NCBI RefSeq assembly: GCF_030412015.1
Contig: NZ_JASNRD010000004.1
Coordinates: forward strand, 124,001 to 188,000
From: Massilia sp. YIM B02763
Lineage (GTDB): Bacteria > Pseudomonadota > Gammaproteobacteria > Burkholderiales > Burkholderiaceae_D
Direction of reading: 5' to 3'
DNA: 64,000 nucleotides
The translations under genes and the position numbers were made by a program. Below, piece by piece: positions 54,487-62,795 of this stretch; position 1 is the stretch's first letter; each line of letters starts with the position of its first letter. Under the pieces are notes generated by a model, which worked only from the letters and a program-made list of their open reading frames with translations, searched no databases and was not told where the DNA came from.

Positions 54487-54579
54487 CACCGTCGCCCCTG
54501 CGCAGGCAGGGGCCCAATGTCGCATGAGCCGTCGCGACGCAAGCAGAATTGGGCCCCTGCCTGCGCAGGGGCGACGGTG
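54487..54579. repeat. Inverted-repeat element, copy B (perfect arms)
   Basis: Two 32-base arms (54487-54518 and 54548-54579) are perfect inverted repeats around a 29-bp centre. The arms begin CACCGTCGCCCCTGCGCAGG. The element starts three bases after the mutarotase stop and ends 15 bp before the lactonase start, which has its own GGAGA. It belongs with copies A and C. Confidence 0.85.
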
Positions 54580-54594
54580 TTGGAGACAACGACA

Positions 54595-55473
54595 ATGACA
54601 ATGGAACTGATCCTCGACGCCCGCAACACCCTCGGCGAAGGCATCCTGTGGGACGATCGCCAGCAACGCCTGCTGTGGACCGATATCGAAGGCAGCGAAC
54701 TATGGTCCTACGTGCCCGAGACGGGTTTTACCAAGCGCTGGGTCCTGCGCGAGCGCCTGTGCTCGATGGCGCTGACCGGCCGCGACGAGCGCCTGCTGCT
54801 CGGATTCGCGTCCGGCCTGTCCTTCTTCGACATCGCGACCGGCACCTTCGAGCGCCTCCACGACGTCGAGCCCCACCTGCCCACCACGCGACTGAACGAC
54901 GGCCGCGTCGACCGCGAGGGCCGCTTCGTGTTCGGCATGTTCAACCAGGCCGAGAATCCGAAGCACCCGGTCGGCGGCTTCTACCGCCTGAACCGCGACC
55001 TGTCGCTGGAAGCGCTGCCGCTGGGCGGCGTGGCGATCGCCAACAGCATCTGCTTCAGCCCGGACGGCCGCACGATGTACTACGCCGACTCGGGCACGCG
55101 CGCCATCCGCTGCTGCGATTACGCGCGCGACGGCACCGTCTCGCACCAGCGCGTGTTCGCGCAGCCGGATGCCGCCGCGGGCGATCCGGACGGTTCCACG
55201 GTCGATGCCGAAGGCTTCCTGTGGAACGCGCGCTGGGGCGCCGGCCAGGTCGTGCGCTTCGCCCCCGATGGCCGGATCGACCGGATCCTGACCTTGCCGG
55301 CCCTGCAGCCGACCTGCGTCGCCTTCGGCGGACCGGACCTGGACGTGCTGTACGCGACCTCGGCCACCGTCGGCCTCGCGGACCCTGCCGCCGGCGCGGG
55401 CGGCCTGTTCGCGCGCCGGCTGGACGTCAGTGGCCTGCCGGAGGAGCGCTTCGGACGCGCGACCGATGCATAA
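54595..55473 (+). CDS. SMP-30/gluconolactonase-family sugar lactonase
   Basis: 292-residue cytoplasmic beta-propeller lactonase, probably opening L-arabinono-lactone. The metal-binding Glu lies in NTLGEGILWDD (residue about 16), and TRLNDGRVDREGRFVFG and DPDGSTVDAEGFLWNA carry the other metal and substrate residues. GGAGA before ATG 54595 sits just past the repeat element. It lies between mutarotase and an arabinonate-type dehydratase, which supports the second step of non-phosphorylating arabinose breakdown. Specificity is inferred from context. Confidence 0.88.
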   Translation: MTMELILDARNTLGEGILWDDRQQRLLWTDIEGSELWSYVPETGFTKRWVLRERLCSMALTGRDERLLLGFASGLSFFDIATGTFERLHDVEPHLPTTRLNDGRVDREGRFVFGMFNQAENPKHPVGGFYRLNRDLSLEALPLGGVAIANSICFSPDGRTMYYADSGTRAIRCCDYARDGTVSHQRVFAQPDAAAGDPDGSTVDAEGFLWNARWGAGQVVRFAPDGRIDRILTLPALQPTCVAFGGPDLDVLYATSATVGLADPAAGAGGLFARRLDVSGLPEERFGRATDA

Positions 55474-55475
55474 AT

Positions 55476-55531
55476 CGATATCGATAACGTCAAAAAATTG
55501 ATTGGAAAGTTATCTGGGCGTTCTTTAGACT
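55476..55531 (+). promoter_or_regulatory. Operator-like site and promoter of the dehydratase operon
   Basis: CGATATCGATAACG (55476-55489) has the same ATCGAT core as the LacI-type sites upstream. It is followed by AAAAATTGATTGGA (55493-55506), TTGGAA (55502-55507), 18 bases and TAGACT (55526-55531). TATCGA and the 14-mer are spaced exactly as before the mutarotase gene, so the two promoters are probably co-regulated. Confidence 0.55.
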
Positions 55532-55596
55532 TTCCTCATCGCTGAGCTCGACCCCGGCATCCGTCGCTCGGCCAGGAACAACGACGAGGAGATCAC

Positions 55597-57339
55597 GTGT
55601 CCGAGACAAAGAAGAAGCCCACCCTGCGTTCCGCGGCGTGGTTCGGTACCCAGGACAAGAACGGCTTCATGTACCGGAGCTGGATGAAGAACCAGGGCAT
55701 CCCGGACCACGAGTTCCAGGGCAAGCCGATCATCGGCATCTGCAATACCTGGTCCGAACTCACGCCCTGCAACGCCCACTTCCGCAAGCTGGCCGAACAC
55801 GTCAAGCGCGGCATCCTGGAAGCGGGCGGCTTCCCCGTCGAATTCCCCGTCTTCTCCAACGGCGAGTCGAACCTGCGCCCCACCGCCATGCTGACCCGCA
55901 ACCTGGCCAGCATGGACGTCGAGGAATCCATCCGCGGCAATCCGATGGACGGCGTGGTGCTGCTGGTCGGCTGCGACAAGACCACGCCGGCCCTGCTGAT
56001 GGGCGCGGCCAGCGTCGACATTCCCGCCATCGTCGTCACGGGCGGCCCCATGCTGAACGGCAAGCTGAACGGCAAGGACATCGGTTCCGGCACCGCCGTG
56101 TGGCAGCTGCACGAGCAGTTCAAGGGCGGCCAGATCACGATGCACGATTTCCTGGCGGCGGAAAGCGGCCACTCGCGCTCGGCCGGCACCTGCAACACGA
56201 TGGGCACGGCGTCGACGATGGCCTGCATGGCCGAGGCGCTGGGCACCTCGCTGCCGCACAATGCCGCCATTCCCGCCGTCGACGCGCGCCGCTACGTGCT
56301 GGCGCACATGTCCGGCATGCGCATCGTCGAGATGGTCAATGAGGACCTGAAGCTGTCGAAGATCCTGACGCGCGCGAATTTCGAGAACGCGATCCGCGTG
56401 AACGCGGCCATCGGCGGCTCCACGAATGCCGTGATCCACCTGAAGGCGATCGCCGGCCGCATCGGCGTGCCGCTCGAGCTGGAAGACTGGACGGCCATCG
56501 GCAAGGGCACGCCGACCATCGTCGACCTGCTGCCCTCGGGCCGCTACCTGATGGAGGAGTTCTACTACGCCGGCGGCCTGCCGGGCGTGATCCGCCGCCT
56601 GGGCGAGGGCGGCCTGCTGCCCCATCCGGACGCGCCCACCGTCAATGGCCGCACGCTGTGGGAAAACACGCAGGACGCGCCGATCTACAACGACGAGGTG
56701 ATCCGCAAGCTGGACGCGCCGCTGATCGACGACGGCGGCATCTGCATCCTGCGCGGCAACCTGGCGCCGCGCGGCGCCGTGCTGAAACCCTCGGCCGCCT
56801 CGCCGCACCTGATGACGCACCGCGGCCGTGCCGTCGTGTTCGAGGACTTCGAGCACTACAAGGAGCGCATCAACGATCCGGACCTGGACGTCGACGAGAA
56901 CTCGGTGCTGGTGATGAAGAACTGCGGCCCGAAGGGCTATCCGGGCATGGCCGAAGTGGGCAATATGGGCTTGCCGCCCAAGCTGCTGGCGCGCGGCATC
57001 AAGGACATGGTGCGCATCTCGGACGCGCGCATGAGCGGCACCGCCTACGGCACCGTCGTGCTGCACGTGGCGCCGGAGGCGATGGCGGGCGGCCCGCTCG
57101 GTATCGTCAAGGACGGCGACTTCATCGAACTCGATTGCGCCAACGGACGCCTGCACCTGGACGTCCCGGACGAGGAGATCAGGACGCGCCAGGCCGACCG
57201 CGCCGAGAACCAGCCGGCGCTGCCGAAGACGGGGTATGCCGGGCTGTACATCGACCACGTGCTGCAGGCGGACGAAGGATGCGATTTCGATTTCCTCGTG
57301 GGCTGCCGCGGGTCCGCCGTTCCGAAGCATTCGCATTGA
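55597..57339 (+). CDS. IlvD/Edd-family dehydratase, probably L-arabinonate dehydratase
   Basis: 580-residue iron-sulfur dehydratase that removes water from a sugar acid to give a 2-keto-3-deoxy acid. Three conserved cysteines are visible: CNTWSELTPCN, VGCDKTTPAL and GTCNTMGTAS. ARMSGTAYGT and the C-terminal DFDFLVGCRG are further family landmarks. The start is GTG 55597 with GAGGAG upstream. Length and wording match the arabinonate/xylonate-type subgroup rather than IlvD or Edd. In this context the substrate is most likely L-arabinonate; a related pentonate or hexonate is possible. Confidence 0.88.
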   Translation: MSETKKKPTLRSAAWFGTQDKNGFMYRSWMKNQGIPDHEFQGKPIIGICNTWSELTPCNAHFRKLAEHVKRGILEAGGFPVEFPVFSNGESNLRPTAMLTRNLASMDVEESIRGNPMDGVVLLVGCDKTTPALLMGAASVDIPAIVVTGGPMLNGKLNGKDIGSGTAVWQLHEQFKGGQITMHDFLAAESGHSRSAGTCNTMGTASTMACMAEALGTSLPHNAAIPAVDARRYVLAHMSGMRIVEMVNEDLKLSKILTRANFENAIRVNAAIGGSTNAVIHLKAIAGRIGVPLELEDWTAIGKGTPTIVDLLPSGRYLMEEFYYAGGLPGVIRRLGEGGLLPHPDAPTVNGRTLWENTQDAPIYNDEVIRKLDAPLIDDGGICILRGNLAPRGAVLKPSAASPHLMTHRGRAVVFEDFEHYKERINDPDLDVDENSVLVMKNCGPKGYPGMAEVGNMGLPPKLLARGIKDMVRISDARMSGTAYGTVVLHVAPEAMAGGPLGIVKDGDFIELDCANGRLHLDVPDEEIRTRQADRAENQPALPKTGYAGLYIDHVLQADEGCDFDFLVGCRGSAVPKHSH

Positions 57340-57376
57340 TGTCGGCCGCATGAAAACACGCACAACGGAGACACCC

Positions 57377-58369
57377 ATGCTGCTCATCCAATACACTACC
57401 GCCGGCGGCGAGCGCCGTGTCGGCATCCTGAACGGCGACACCGTCACGCCCATCGATGGCTACGCCACCACGCTGGAACTGGCCAGGGCGGCCATTGCCC
57501 AGGGCAAGGGCCTGGCCGCGCTGGCCGATGCCGGGGCCGGCAAGGACGCCGAATCCTACGAGGCGATCGCCGCGCAAGGCCGCGTGCTCCCGCCGCTGGA
57601 CCACCCCGATCCCGCCCATTGCTACGTCACCGGCACGGGCCTCACGCACCTGGGCAGCGCCGACACGCGCGACGCCATGCACAAGAAGATCGGCGGCGAC
57701 GTCGAGAACCTGTCCGACTCCATGAAGATGTTCCGCATGGGCGTCGAAGGCGGCAAGCCGCAGGCGGGAACGGCCGGCGTGCAGCCGGAGTGGTTCTACA
57801 AGGGCGACGGCTCGATCGTGCGCGCGTCCGGCCAGGCGCTGGACATGCCGGCATTCGCGCTGGACGGCGGCGAGGAGCCGGAGATCGCCGGCCTGTACGT
57901 GATCGGCGACGACGGCCAGCCCTGGCGCGTCGGCTTCGCCCTCGGCAACGAGTTCTCCGACCACGTGACGGAGCGCCAGAACTACCTGTACCTCGCGCAT
58001 TCGAAGCTGCGCAGCTGCGGCGTCGGCCCGGCGCTGCTGGTGGGCGAACTGCCCGCCCACGTCGAGGGCGTCTCGCGGGTGCTGGACAAGGACGGCCGCG
58101 TGCGCTGGGAAAAGGCCTTCGTGTCGGGCGAACAGAACATGTCGCATACCATCGCCAACCTGGAGCACCACCATTTCAAGTACGGCCTGTTCAAGCGGCC
58201 CGGCGACGTGCACGTGCACTTCTTCGGCACGGCGACGCTGAGCTTCGCCGACAATGTGCGGGTGGAGGCGGGCGAGACCTTCGAGATTGCCTCTCCCCAG
58301 TTCGGGCCGGCGCTGCGCAATCCGCTGGCCATCCACCCGGCCCCGTACGCGCAGGTGAGGACGCTGTAG
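57377..58369 (+). CDS. AraD1/GguC-family fumarylacetoacetate-hydrolase-fold protein
   Basis: 330-residue FAH-fold enzyme acting after the dehydratase. TGTGLTHLGSADTRDAMH is the opening of the catalytic domain, GNEFSDHVTERQNYLYLAHSKL gives the metal-binding acids, and the end PLAIHPAPYAQVRTL is typical of this group. GGAG precedes ATG 57377. The group recurs in arabinose clusters, where it is thought to process L-2-keto-3-deoxyarabonate by aldol cleavage or dehydration; which one is unresolved. It lies 37 bp after the dehydratase. Confidence 0.85.
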   Translation: MLLIQYTTAGGERRVGILNGDTVTPIDGYATTLELARAAIAQGKGLAALADAGAGKDAESYEAIAAQGRVLPPLDHPDPAHCYVTGTGLTHLGSADTRDAMHKKIGGDVENLSDSMKMFRMGVEGGKPQAGTAGVQPEWFYKGDGSIVRASGQALDMPAFALDGGEEPEIAGLYVIGDDGQPWRVGFALGNEFSDHVTERQNYLYLAHSKLRSCGVGPALLVGELPAHVEGVSRVLDKDGRVRWEKAFVSGEQNMSHTIANLEHHHFKYGLFKRPGDVHVHFFGTATLSFADNVRVEAGETFEIASPQFGPALRNPLAIHPAPYAQVRTL

Positions 58370-58417
58370 GCCGGGCCGCGCAAGGCACCATAAAACATAA
58401 ACGAGACGGAGACACGC

Positions 58418-59185
58418 ATGACAAAGTGGGCCAAGTACCCGAGCCTGGAGGGGCGGCGGGTATTCGTGACGGGAGGCGGCAGCGGTATCGGCGAGGCGAT
58501 CGTGGCCGCGCTGGTGGAGCAGGGCGCCGTGGTCGGATTCGTCGACATCATGGTCGAGGCGAGCGAGGCGTTGGTCGCGCGCCTGTCCACGGCCGGCCGG
58601 CGGGCGCCGCTGTTTCGCCGCTGCGACATCACCGACATCCCCGCGCTGCAGGCCGCGATGGCCGAGATGGCGGCGGAACTGGGCGACTTCGACGTGGTGG
58701 TGAACAACGCCGCCAACGACCAGCGCCACCGGATCGACGACGTCACGGTCGACTACTTCGACGAGCGCATCGCCATCAACCAGCGTCCCATGTTCTTTAC
58801 CGTGCAGGCCGCGCTGGAAGGCATGAAGCGGCGTGGCGGCGGCTCCGTCATCAACTTCAGCTCGATGTCCTTCCACGCCAAGAATCCGGGCTACCCGGTC
58901 TATGCGGCCACCAAGGCCTCCGTCATCGGCCTGACGCGCTGCCTGGCGCGCGACCTGGGCAAGTTCAACATCCGCGTCAATACCGTCACGCCGGGCTGGG
59001 TCATGACGCAGCGCCAGATCGACCTGTGGCTGGACGAGGCCGGGGAGGCCGAGATCGCGCGCGCCCAGTGCCTGCCCGGCAAGCTCATGCCCGACGATAT
59101 CGCGGCCATGGTGCTGTTCCTGGCCGCCGACGACAGCAAGATGTGCACGGGCCAGGATTTCGTCGTGGACGCCGGTTGGACCTGA
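58418..59185 (+). CDS. SDR-family sugar dehydrogenase
   Basis: 255-residue NAD(P)-dependent short-chain dehydrogenase. TGGGSGIG (18-25) binds the cofactor, NNAANDQRH is the structural NAG-like motif, Ser in INFSSMS, and the catalytic Tyr and Lys are in VYAATK. It probably oxidises L-arabinose to the lactone, the first step of the pathway encoded by its neighbours, although it comes late in the gene order. It lies 48 bp after the AraD1 gene with the same strand and similar spacing. Confidence 0.88.
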   Translation: MTKWAKYPSLEGRRVFVTGGGSGIGEAIVAALVEQGAVVGFVDIMVEASEALVARLSTAGRRAPLFRRCDITDIPALQAAMAEMAAELGDFDVVVNNAANDQRHRIDDVTVDYFDERIAINQRPMFFTVQAALEGMKRRGGGSVINFSSMSFHAKNPGYPVYAATKASVIGLTRCLARDLGKFNIRVNTVTPGWVMTQRQIDLWLDEAGEAEIARAQCLPGKLMPDDIAAMVLFLAADDSKMCTGQDFVVDAGWT

Positions 59186-59213
59186 CGGCATCGCGCCGAG
59201 CCGTACCCGTCGC

Positions 59214-59234
59214 CGTCGTCCCGCGCAAGCGGGG
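59214..59234. repeat. Solo half of the CGTCG inverted-repeat family
   Basis: CGTCGTCCCGCGCAAGCGGG onward resembles one arm of copies A-C but lacks a partner nearby. It is in the gap between the SDR and GH97 genes. It may be a decayed element. Confidence 0.4.
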
Positions 59235-59265
59235 CGTCGGGATTCAACCATGTCGCGGAGCCGCC

Positions 59266-61194
59266 ATGACCAAATTCGTTCCGATCGTCCTCGCATTCGC
59301 CCTACCCGCCGCCGTCGCCGTTCCCTTCGACGCTCCCCTCGCGAGCCCCGACCGCCACTTGAGCGTCGACGTGCGCGTGACGCCCGCCGGCACCCTGGAA
59401 TATGCCGTGCAACGCGACGGCAAGCCCGTCATCCTGCCGTCCCCGCTGGGCCTCGTGCTGGAAGGCGCCGACCTCGCCAACGGATTGACGCTGGCGCAGG
59501 CGTCGCCCGTGCGCGCCATCGCCGACGACTACGAGCTCGCCGCCGGCAAGAAGCGGCACATCCGCTACCGTGCCAACGAACGGGTGGTCACGGTGCGCAA
59601 CCCGAAGGGGCAGGCGATGGATGTCGCGTTCCGCGTCTCGAACGACGGCGTCGCCTTCCGCTACATCGTCGCCGATGCCGGCTTGCCGCTGAAGACCTTC
59701 GTCAGCGAGTCGACCGGTTTCGCGTTCGCCCAGGACGCGAAGGCCTGGCTGCAGCCGGTCGCCGTGGCGCAAGTCGGCTGGGGCCGCGCCAATCCCTCGT
59801 ACGAAGAGCATTACCAGCGCGGCATTCCCGTCGGCACGCCGTCGCCGATGGCGGGCTGGGTGTTCCCCGCGCTGTTCCGCACGGGCGACACCTGGGTCGC
59901 GCTGACCGAGGCCGGCATGGACGGCAGCTGGCATGCGTCGCGCCTGGATGCGCGCTCGCCGGGCGGCGTCTACCGCCTGGGCACGCCGATGGCCCCGGAA
60001 GTGGCCGAGGCGAGGATGGGTGGCGGGCTGCTGGCCTCGGCCCGCGGCACGCTGACCTCGCCCTGGCGCGTCGTTGCCATCGGCAGCCTGGGCACGCTGG
60101 TCGAATCGACCCTCGGCACCGACCTCGCACTGCCCGCGATCGCGTTCGACCGCGCCAAGGCGGTACCCGGCCACGCGTCCTGGAGCTGGGCGCTGCTGAA
60201 GGACGATGCCACCGAGTTCGACACGCAGAAGCGCTTCATCGACTACGCCGCCGACATGGGCTGGAACTACACGCTGGTCGATGCCGAGTGGGACAAGCGC
60301 ATCGGCTACGAACGGATGGCCGAGCTGGCGCGCTACGCGCAGTCCAAGCGGGTCGGCCTGCTGGCCTGGTACAACTCCTCGGGCGACTGGAACGACGTCC
60401 CGTTCACACCGAAGAGCAAGCTGCTGACGCACGCGCAGCGCAAGGCGGAGTTCGCGCGCATCGCAGGGATGGGCATCAAGGGCATCAAGGTCGATTTCTT
60501 CAACGGCGACGGCCAGTCGATGATCCGGTACTACGTCGACATCCTGAACGATGCGGCGGCGGCCGGCCTGCTGGTGAACTTCCACGGCGCGACGCTGCCG
60601 CGCGGCTGGGCGCGCACCTATCCGAACCTGATGACCGCGGAAGCCGTGCGCGGCTTCGAATACACGACCTTCGAGCAGAAGGACCAGGATGCCGTGCCGG
60701 CCCACGCGGCCATGCTGCCCTTCACGCGCAACCTGTTCGACCCGATGGACTTCACGCCCATGGTATTCGGCGACATCCCGAAGATCCGCCGCGTCACGCG
60801 CAACGGCTTCGAGCTGGCCGAGTCCGTGCTGTTCCTGTCCGGGATCCAGCACTACGCCGAGATGCCCGAGGGCATGGCCAAGGCGCCGCCCTACGTGAAG
60901 GCTTTCCTGCGCACGCTGCCGCGCAGCTGGGACGACGTGAAGTTCGTCGCCGGCGACCCAGGCCGCCACGCTGTCGTCGCCAGGAAGGCGGGCAGCGCGT
61001 GGTACATGGCCGGCTTCAACGGCACGGACGAGGACGCGACGCTCGACCTCGACCTGTCCTTCCTCGCCGGCCGCACGGGCCAGCTGATCACGGACGGCGC
61101 CGGCCCGCGCGACTTCGCGCAGGGCACGCTCGCCGGCGGCAGGCAGAAGATCGTCGTCAAGGCGCGCGGCGGCTTCGTCGCGCGCTTCGAGTAA
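59266..61194 (+). CDS. GH97 glycoside hydrolase, retaining type
   Basis: 642-residue exported glycosidase. The signal peptide (MTKFVPIVLAFALPAAVA) is followed by the GH97 N-terminal sandwich (about 25-270), a barrel with VDAEWDKRIGYE and GIKGIKVDFFNGDG, and a C-terminal beta domain. Asp410 in KVDF and Glu459 in MTAEAVRGFE correspond to the nucleophile and acid/base of the retaining branch, which includes alpha-galactosidase and beta-L-arabinopyranosidase. GGAG precedes ATG 59266. Beside a GH51 arabinofuranosidase, activity on arabinose side chains is plausible; it is not proven. Confidence 0.88.
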   Translation: MTKFVPIVLAFALPAAVAVPFDAPLASPDRHLSVDVRVTPAGTLEYAVQRDGKPVILPSPLGLVLEGADLANGLTLAQASPVRAIADDYELAAGKKRHIRYRANERVVTVRNPKGQAMDVAFRVSNDGVAFRYIVADAGLPLKTFVSESTGFAFAQDAKAWLQPVAVAQVGWGRANPSYEEHYQRGIPVGTPSPMAGWVFPALFRTGDTWVALTEAGMDGSWHASRLDARSPGGVYRLGTPMAPEVAEARMGGGLLASARGTLTSPWRVVAIGSLGTLVESTLGTDLALPAIAFDRAKAVPGHASWSWALLKDDATEFDTQKRFIDYAADMGWNYTLVDAEWDKRIGYERMAELARYAQSKRVGLLAWYNSSGDWNDVPFTPKSKLLTHAQRKAEFARIAGMGIKGIKVDFFNGDGQSMIRYYVDILNDAAAAGLLVNFHGATLPRGWARTYPNLMTAEAVRGFEYTTFEQKDQDAVPAHAAMLPFTRNLFDPMDFTPMVFGDIPKIRRVTRNGFELAESVLFLSGIQHYAEMPEGMAKAPPYVKAFLRTLPRSWDDVKFVAGDPGRHAVVARKAGSAWYMAGFNGTDEDATLDLDLSFLAGRTGQLITDGAGPRDFAQGTLAGGRQKIVVKARGGFVARFE

Positions 61195-61235
61195 TCCAGT
61201 CACATGAACATATCAACAACAAGGGAGACCCATCG

Positions 61236-62780
61236 ATGAAAGCATTCCGACCCGCCATCCTCGCACTCGGCATCCTGGCCGCGTTCCCCGCCTTCGCGCA
61301 GGTGAACGTCACCGTCGACGCCGGCAAGCCCGGCGCCACGATCAACAAGAACGTCTACGGCCAGTTTGCCGAACACCTGGGGACGGGCATCTACGAAGGC
61401 ATGTGGGTCGGTCCGGAGTCGAAGATCCCGAATACGAAGGGCTGGCGCAACGACGTCGTCAAGGCACTGAAGGAACTGCACGTGCCGCTGGTGCGCTGGC
61501 CGGGCGGCTGCTTCGCCGATGAATACCACTGGCGCGACGGCATCGGCGCGCGCAACAAGCGGCCCGTGAAGGTGAACACGAACTGGGGCGGCGTCCCGGA
61601 GAGCAATGCGGTCGGCACCCACGAGTTCTTCGACCTCGTCGAGATGCTGGGCGCGGACGCCTATGTCAACGGCAACCTGGGCACGGGCACGCCGCAGGAG
61701 ATGGCCGAGTGGATCGAGTACATGACCTCGGAGGGCGATTCCTCGCTGGCCCAGCTGCGCGCGAAGAACGGCCATCCGAAGCCGTTCAAGGTCGACTATT
61801 TCGCCGTCGGCAACGAGACCTGGGGCTGCGGCGGCAATATGCGGCCCGAATACTACGCGGACCTGTACAAGCACTACACGACGTTCATGAAGGCGCCCAA
61901 GGAGCGCCTGCCTAAATTCATCGCCAGCGGCGGCCACGACGACGACACCACCTGGACCGACGTCCTGAGCCGCGAGGCCGCCCGCGGCACCGACGCCATC
62001 AGCTTCCATTACTACACGCTGCCGACGGGCGTATGGGAAAGGAAGGGCGCCGCCGTCGGCTTCCCGGAATCCGAGTGGTTCTCGACGATGGCCAGCACGC
62101 TGCGCATGGACGACCACATCAAGCGCAACGTCGCCGTCCTCGACAAGAACGACCCGCAGAAGAAGATCGGCTTCTACGTGGACGAGTGGGGCACCTGGTA
62201 CGACGTGGAAGCGGGCACCAACCCGGGCTTCCTGTTCCAGCGTAATACGATCCGCGACGCCGTCGTGGCCGCCCTCAACTTCAACATCTTCCACCAGTAC
62301 GCCGACCGCGTGCGCATGACGAACATCGCGCAGATGGTCAACGTGCTGCAGGCCATGATCATTACCGACAAGGACCGGATGCTGCTGACGCCGACCTACT
62401 ACGCCTTCCAGATGTACGTGCCGTTCCAGGATGCGACCTCGCTGCCGGTGGCGCTGTCGAACAACGCGACCTACGCCGTCAACGGCCGGGGCGTGCCGGG
62501 CATCAGCGCCTCGGCGGCGCGCGGCAAGGACGGCAAGACCTATGTCGCACTGGTGAACACCAACCCGCACGATGCGACCGACGTGGTGTTGAACGTCGCC
62601 GGCCGGTCCGTGAACGGCGTGCGCGGCCAGGTCCTCACGGCCGACGCGATGGACGCCCACAACACCTTCGAGCGCAAGGACGCCGTCAAGCCGGCCCCGT
62701 TCAGCGCCGCCGCCGCCGGCGGCAAGCTGACGATCAAGGTGCCGGCGAAGTCCGTCATGGTCGTGGCCGTCGAAGGCTGA
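61236..62780 (+). CDS. abfA: GH51 alpha-L-arabinofuranosidase, exported
   Basis: 514-residue enzyme that releases terminal L-arabinofuranose from arabinan or arabinoxylan. The signal peptide (MKAFRPAILALGILAAFPAFA) predicts a periplasmic or secreted enzyme. The acid/base is Glu194 in VGNETWGCGG and the nucleophile Glu317 in VDEWGTWYD; LVRWPGGCFADEYHWRDGIG is the typical GH51 stretch. GGGAG precedes ATG 61236, 41 bp after the GH97 stop. Its product feeds the dehydrogenase, lactonase and dehydratase encoded upstream. Confidence 0.92.
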   Translation: MKAFRPAILALGILAAFPAFAQVNVTVDAGKPGATINKNVYGQFAEHLGTGIYEGMWVGPESKIPNTKGWRNDVVKALKELHVPLVRWPGGCFADEYHWRDGIGARNKRPVKVNTNWGGVPESNAVGTHEFFDLVEMLGADAYVNGNLGTGTPQEMAEWIEYMTSEGDSSLAQLRAKNGHPKPFKVDYFAVGNETWGCGGNMRPEYYADLYKHYTTFMKAPKERLPKFIASGGHDDDTTWTDVLSREAARGTDAISFHYYTLPTGVWERKGAAVGFPESEWFSTMASTLRMDDHIKRNVAVLDKNDPQKKIGFYVDEWGTWYDVEAGTNPGFLFQRNTIRDAVVAALNFNIFHQYADRVRMTNIAQMVNVLQAMIITDKDRMLLTPTYYAFQMYVPFQDATSLPVALSNNATYAVNGRGVPGISASAARGKDGKTYVALVNTNPHDATDVVLNVAGRSVNGVRGQVLTADAMDAHNTFERKDAVKPAPFSAAAAGGKLTIKVPAKSVMVVAVEG

Positions 62781-62795
62781 TCCACGCGGGCGGCA

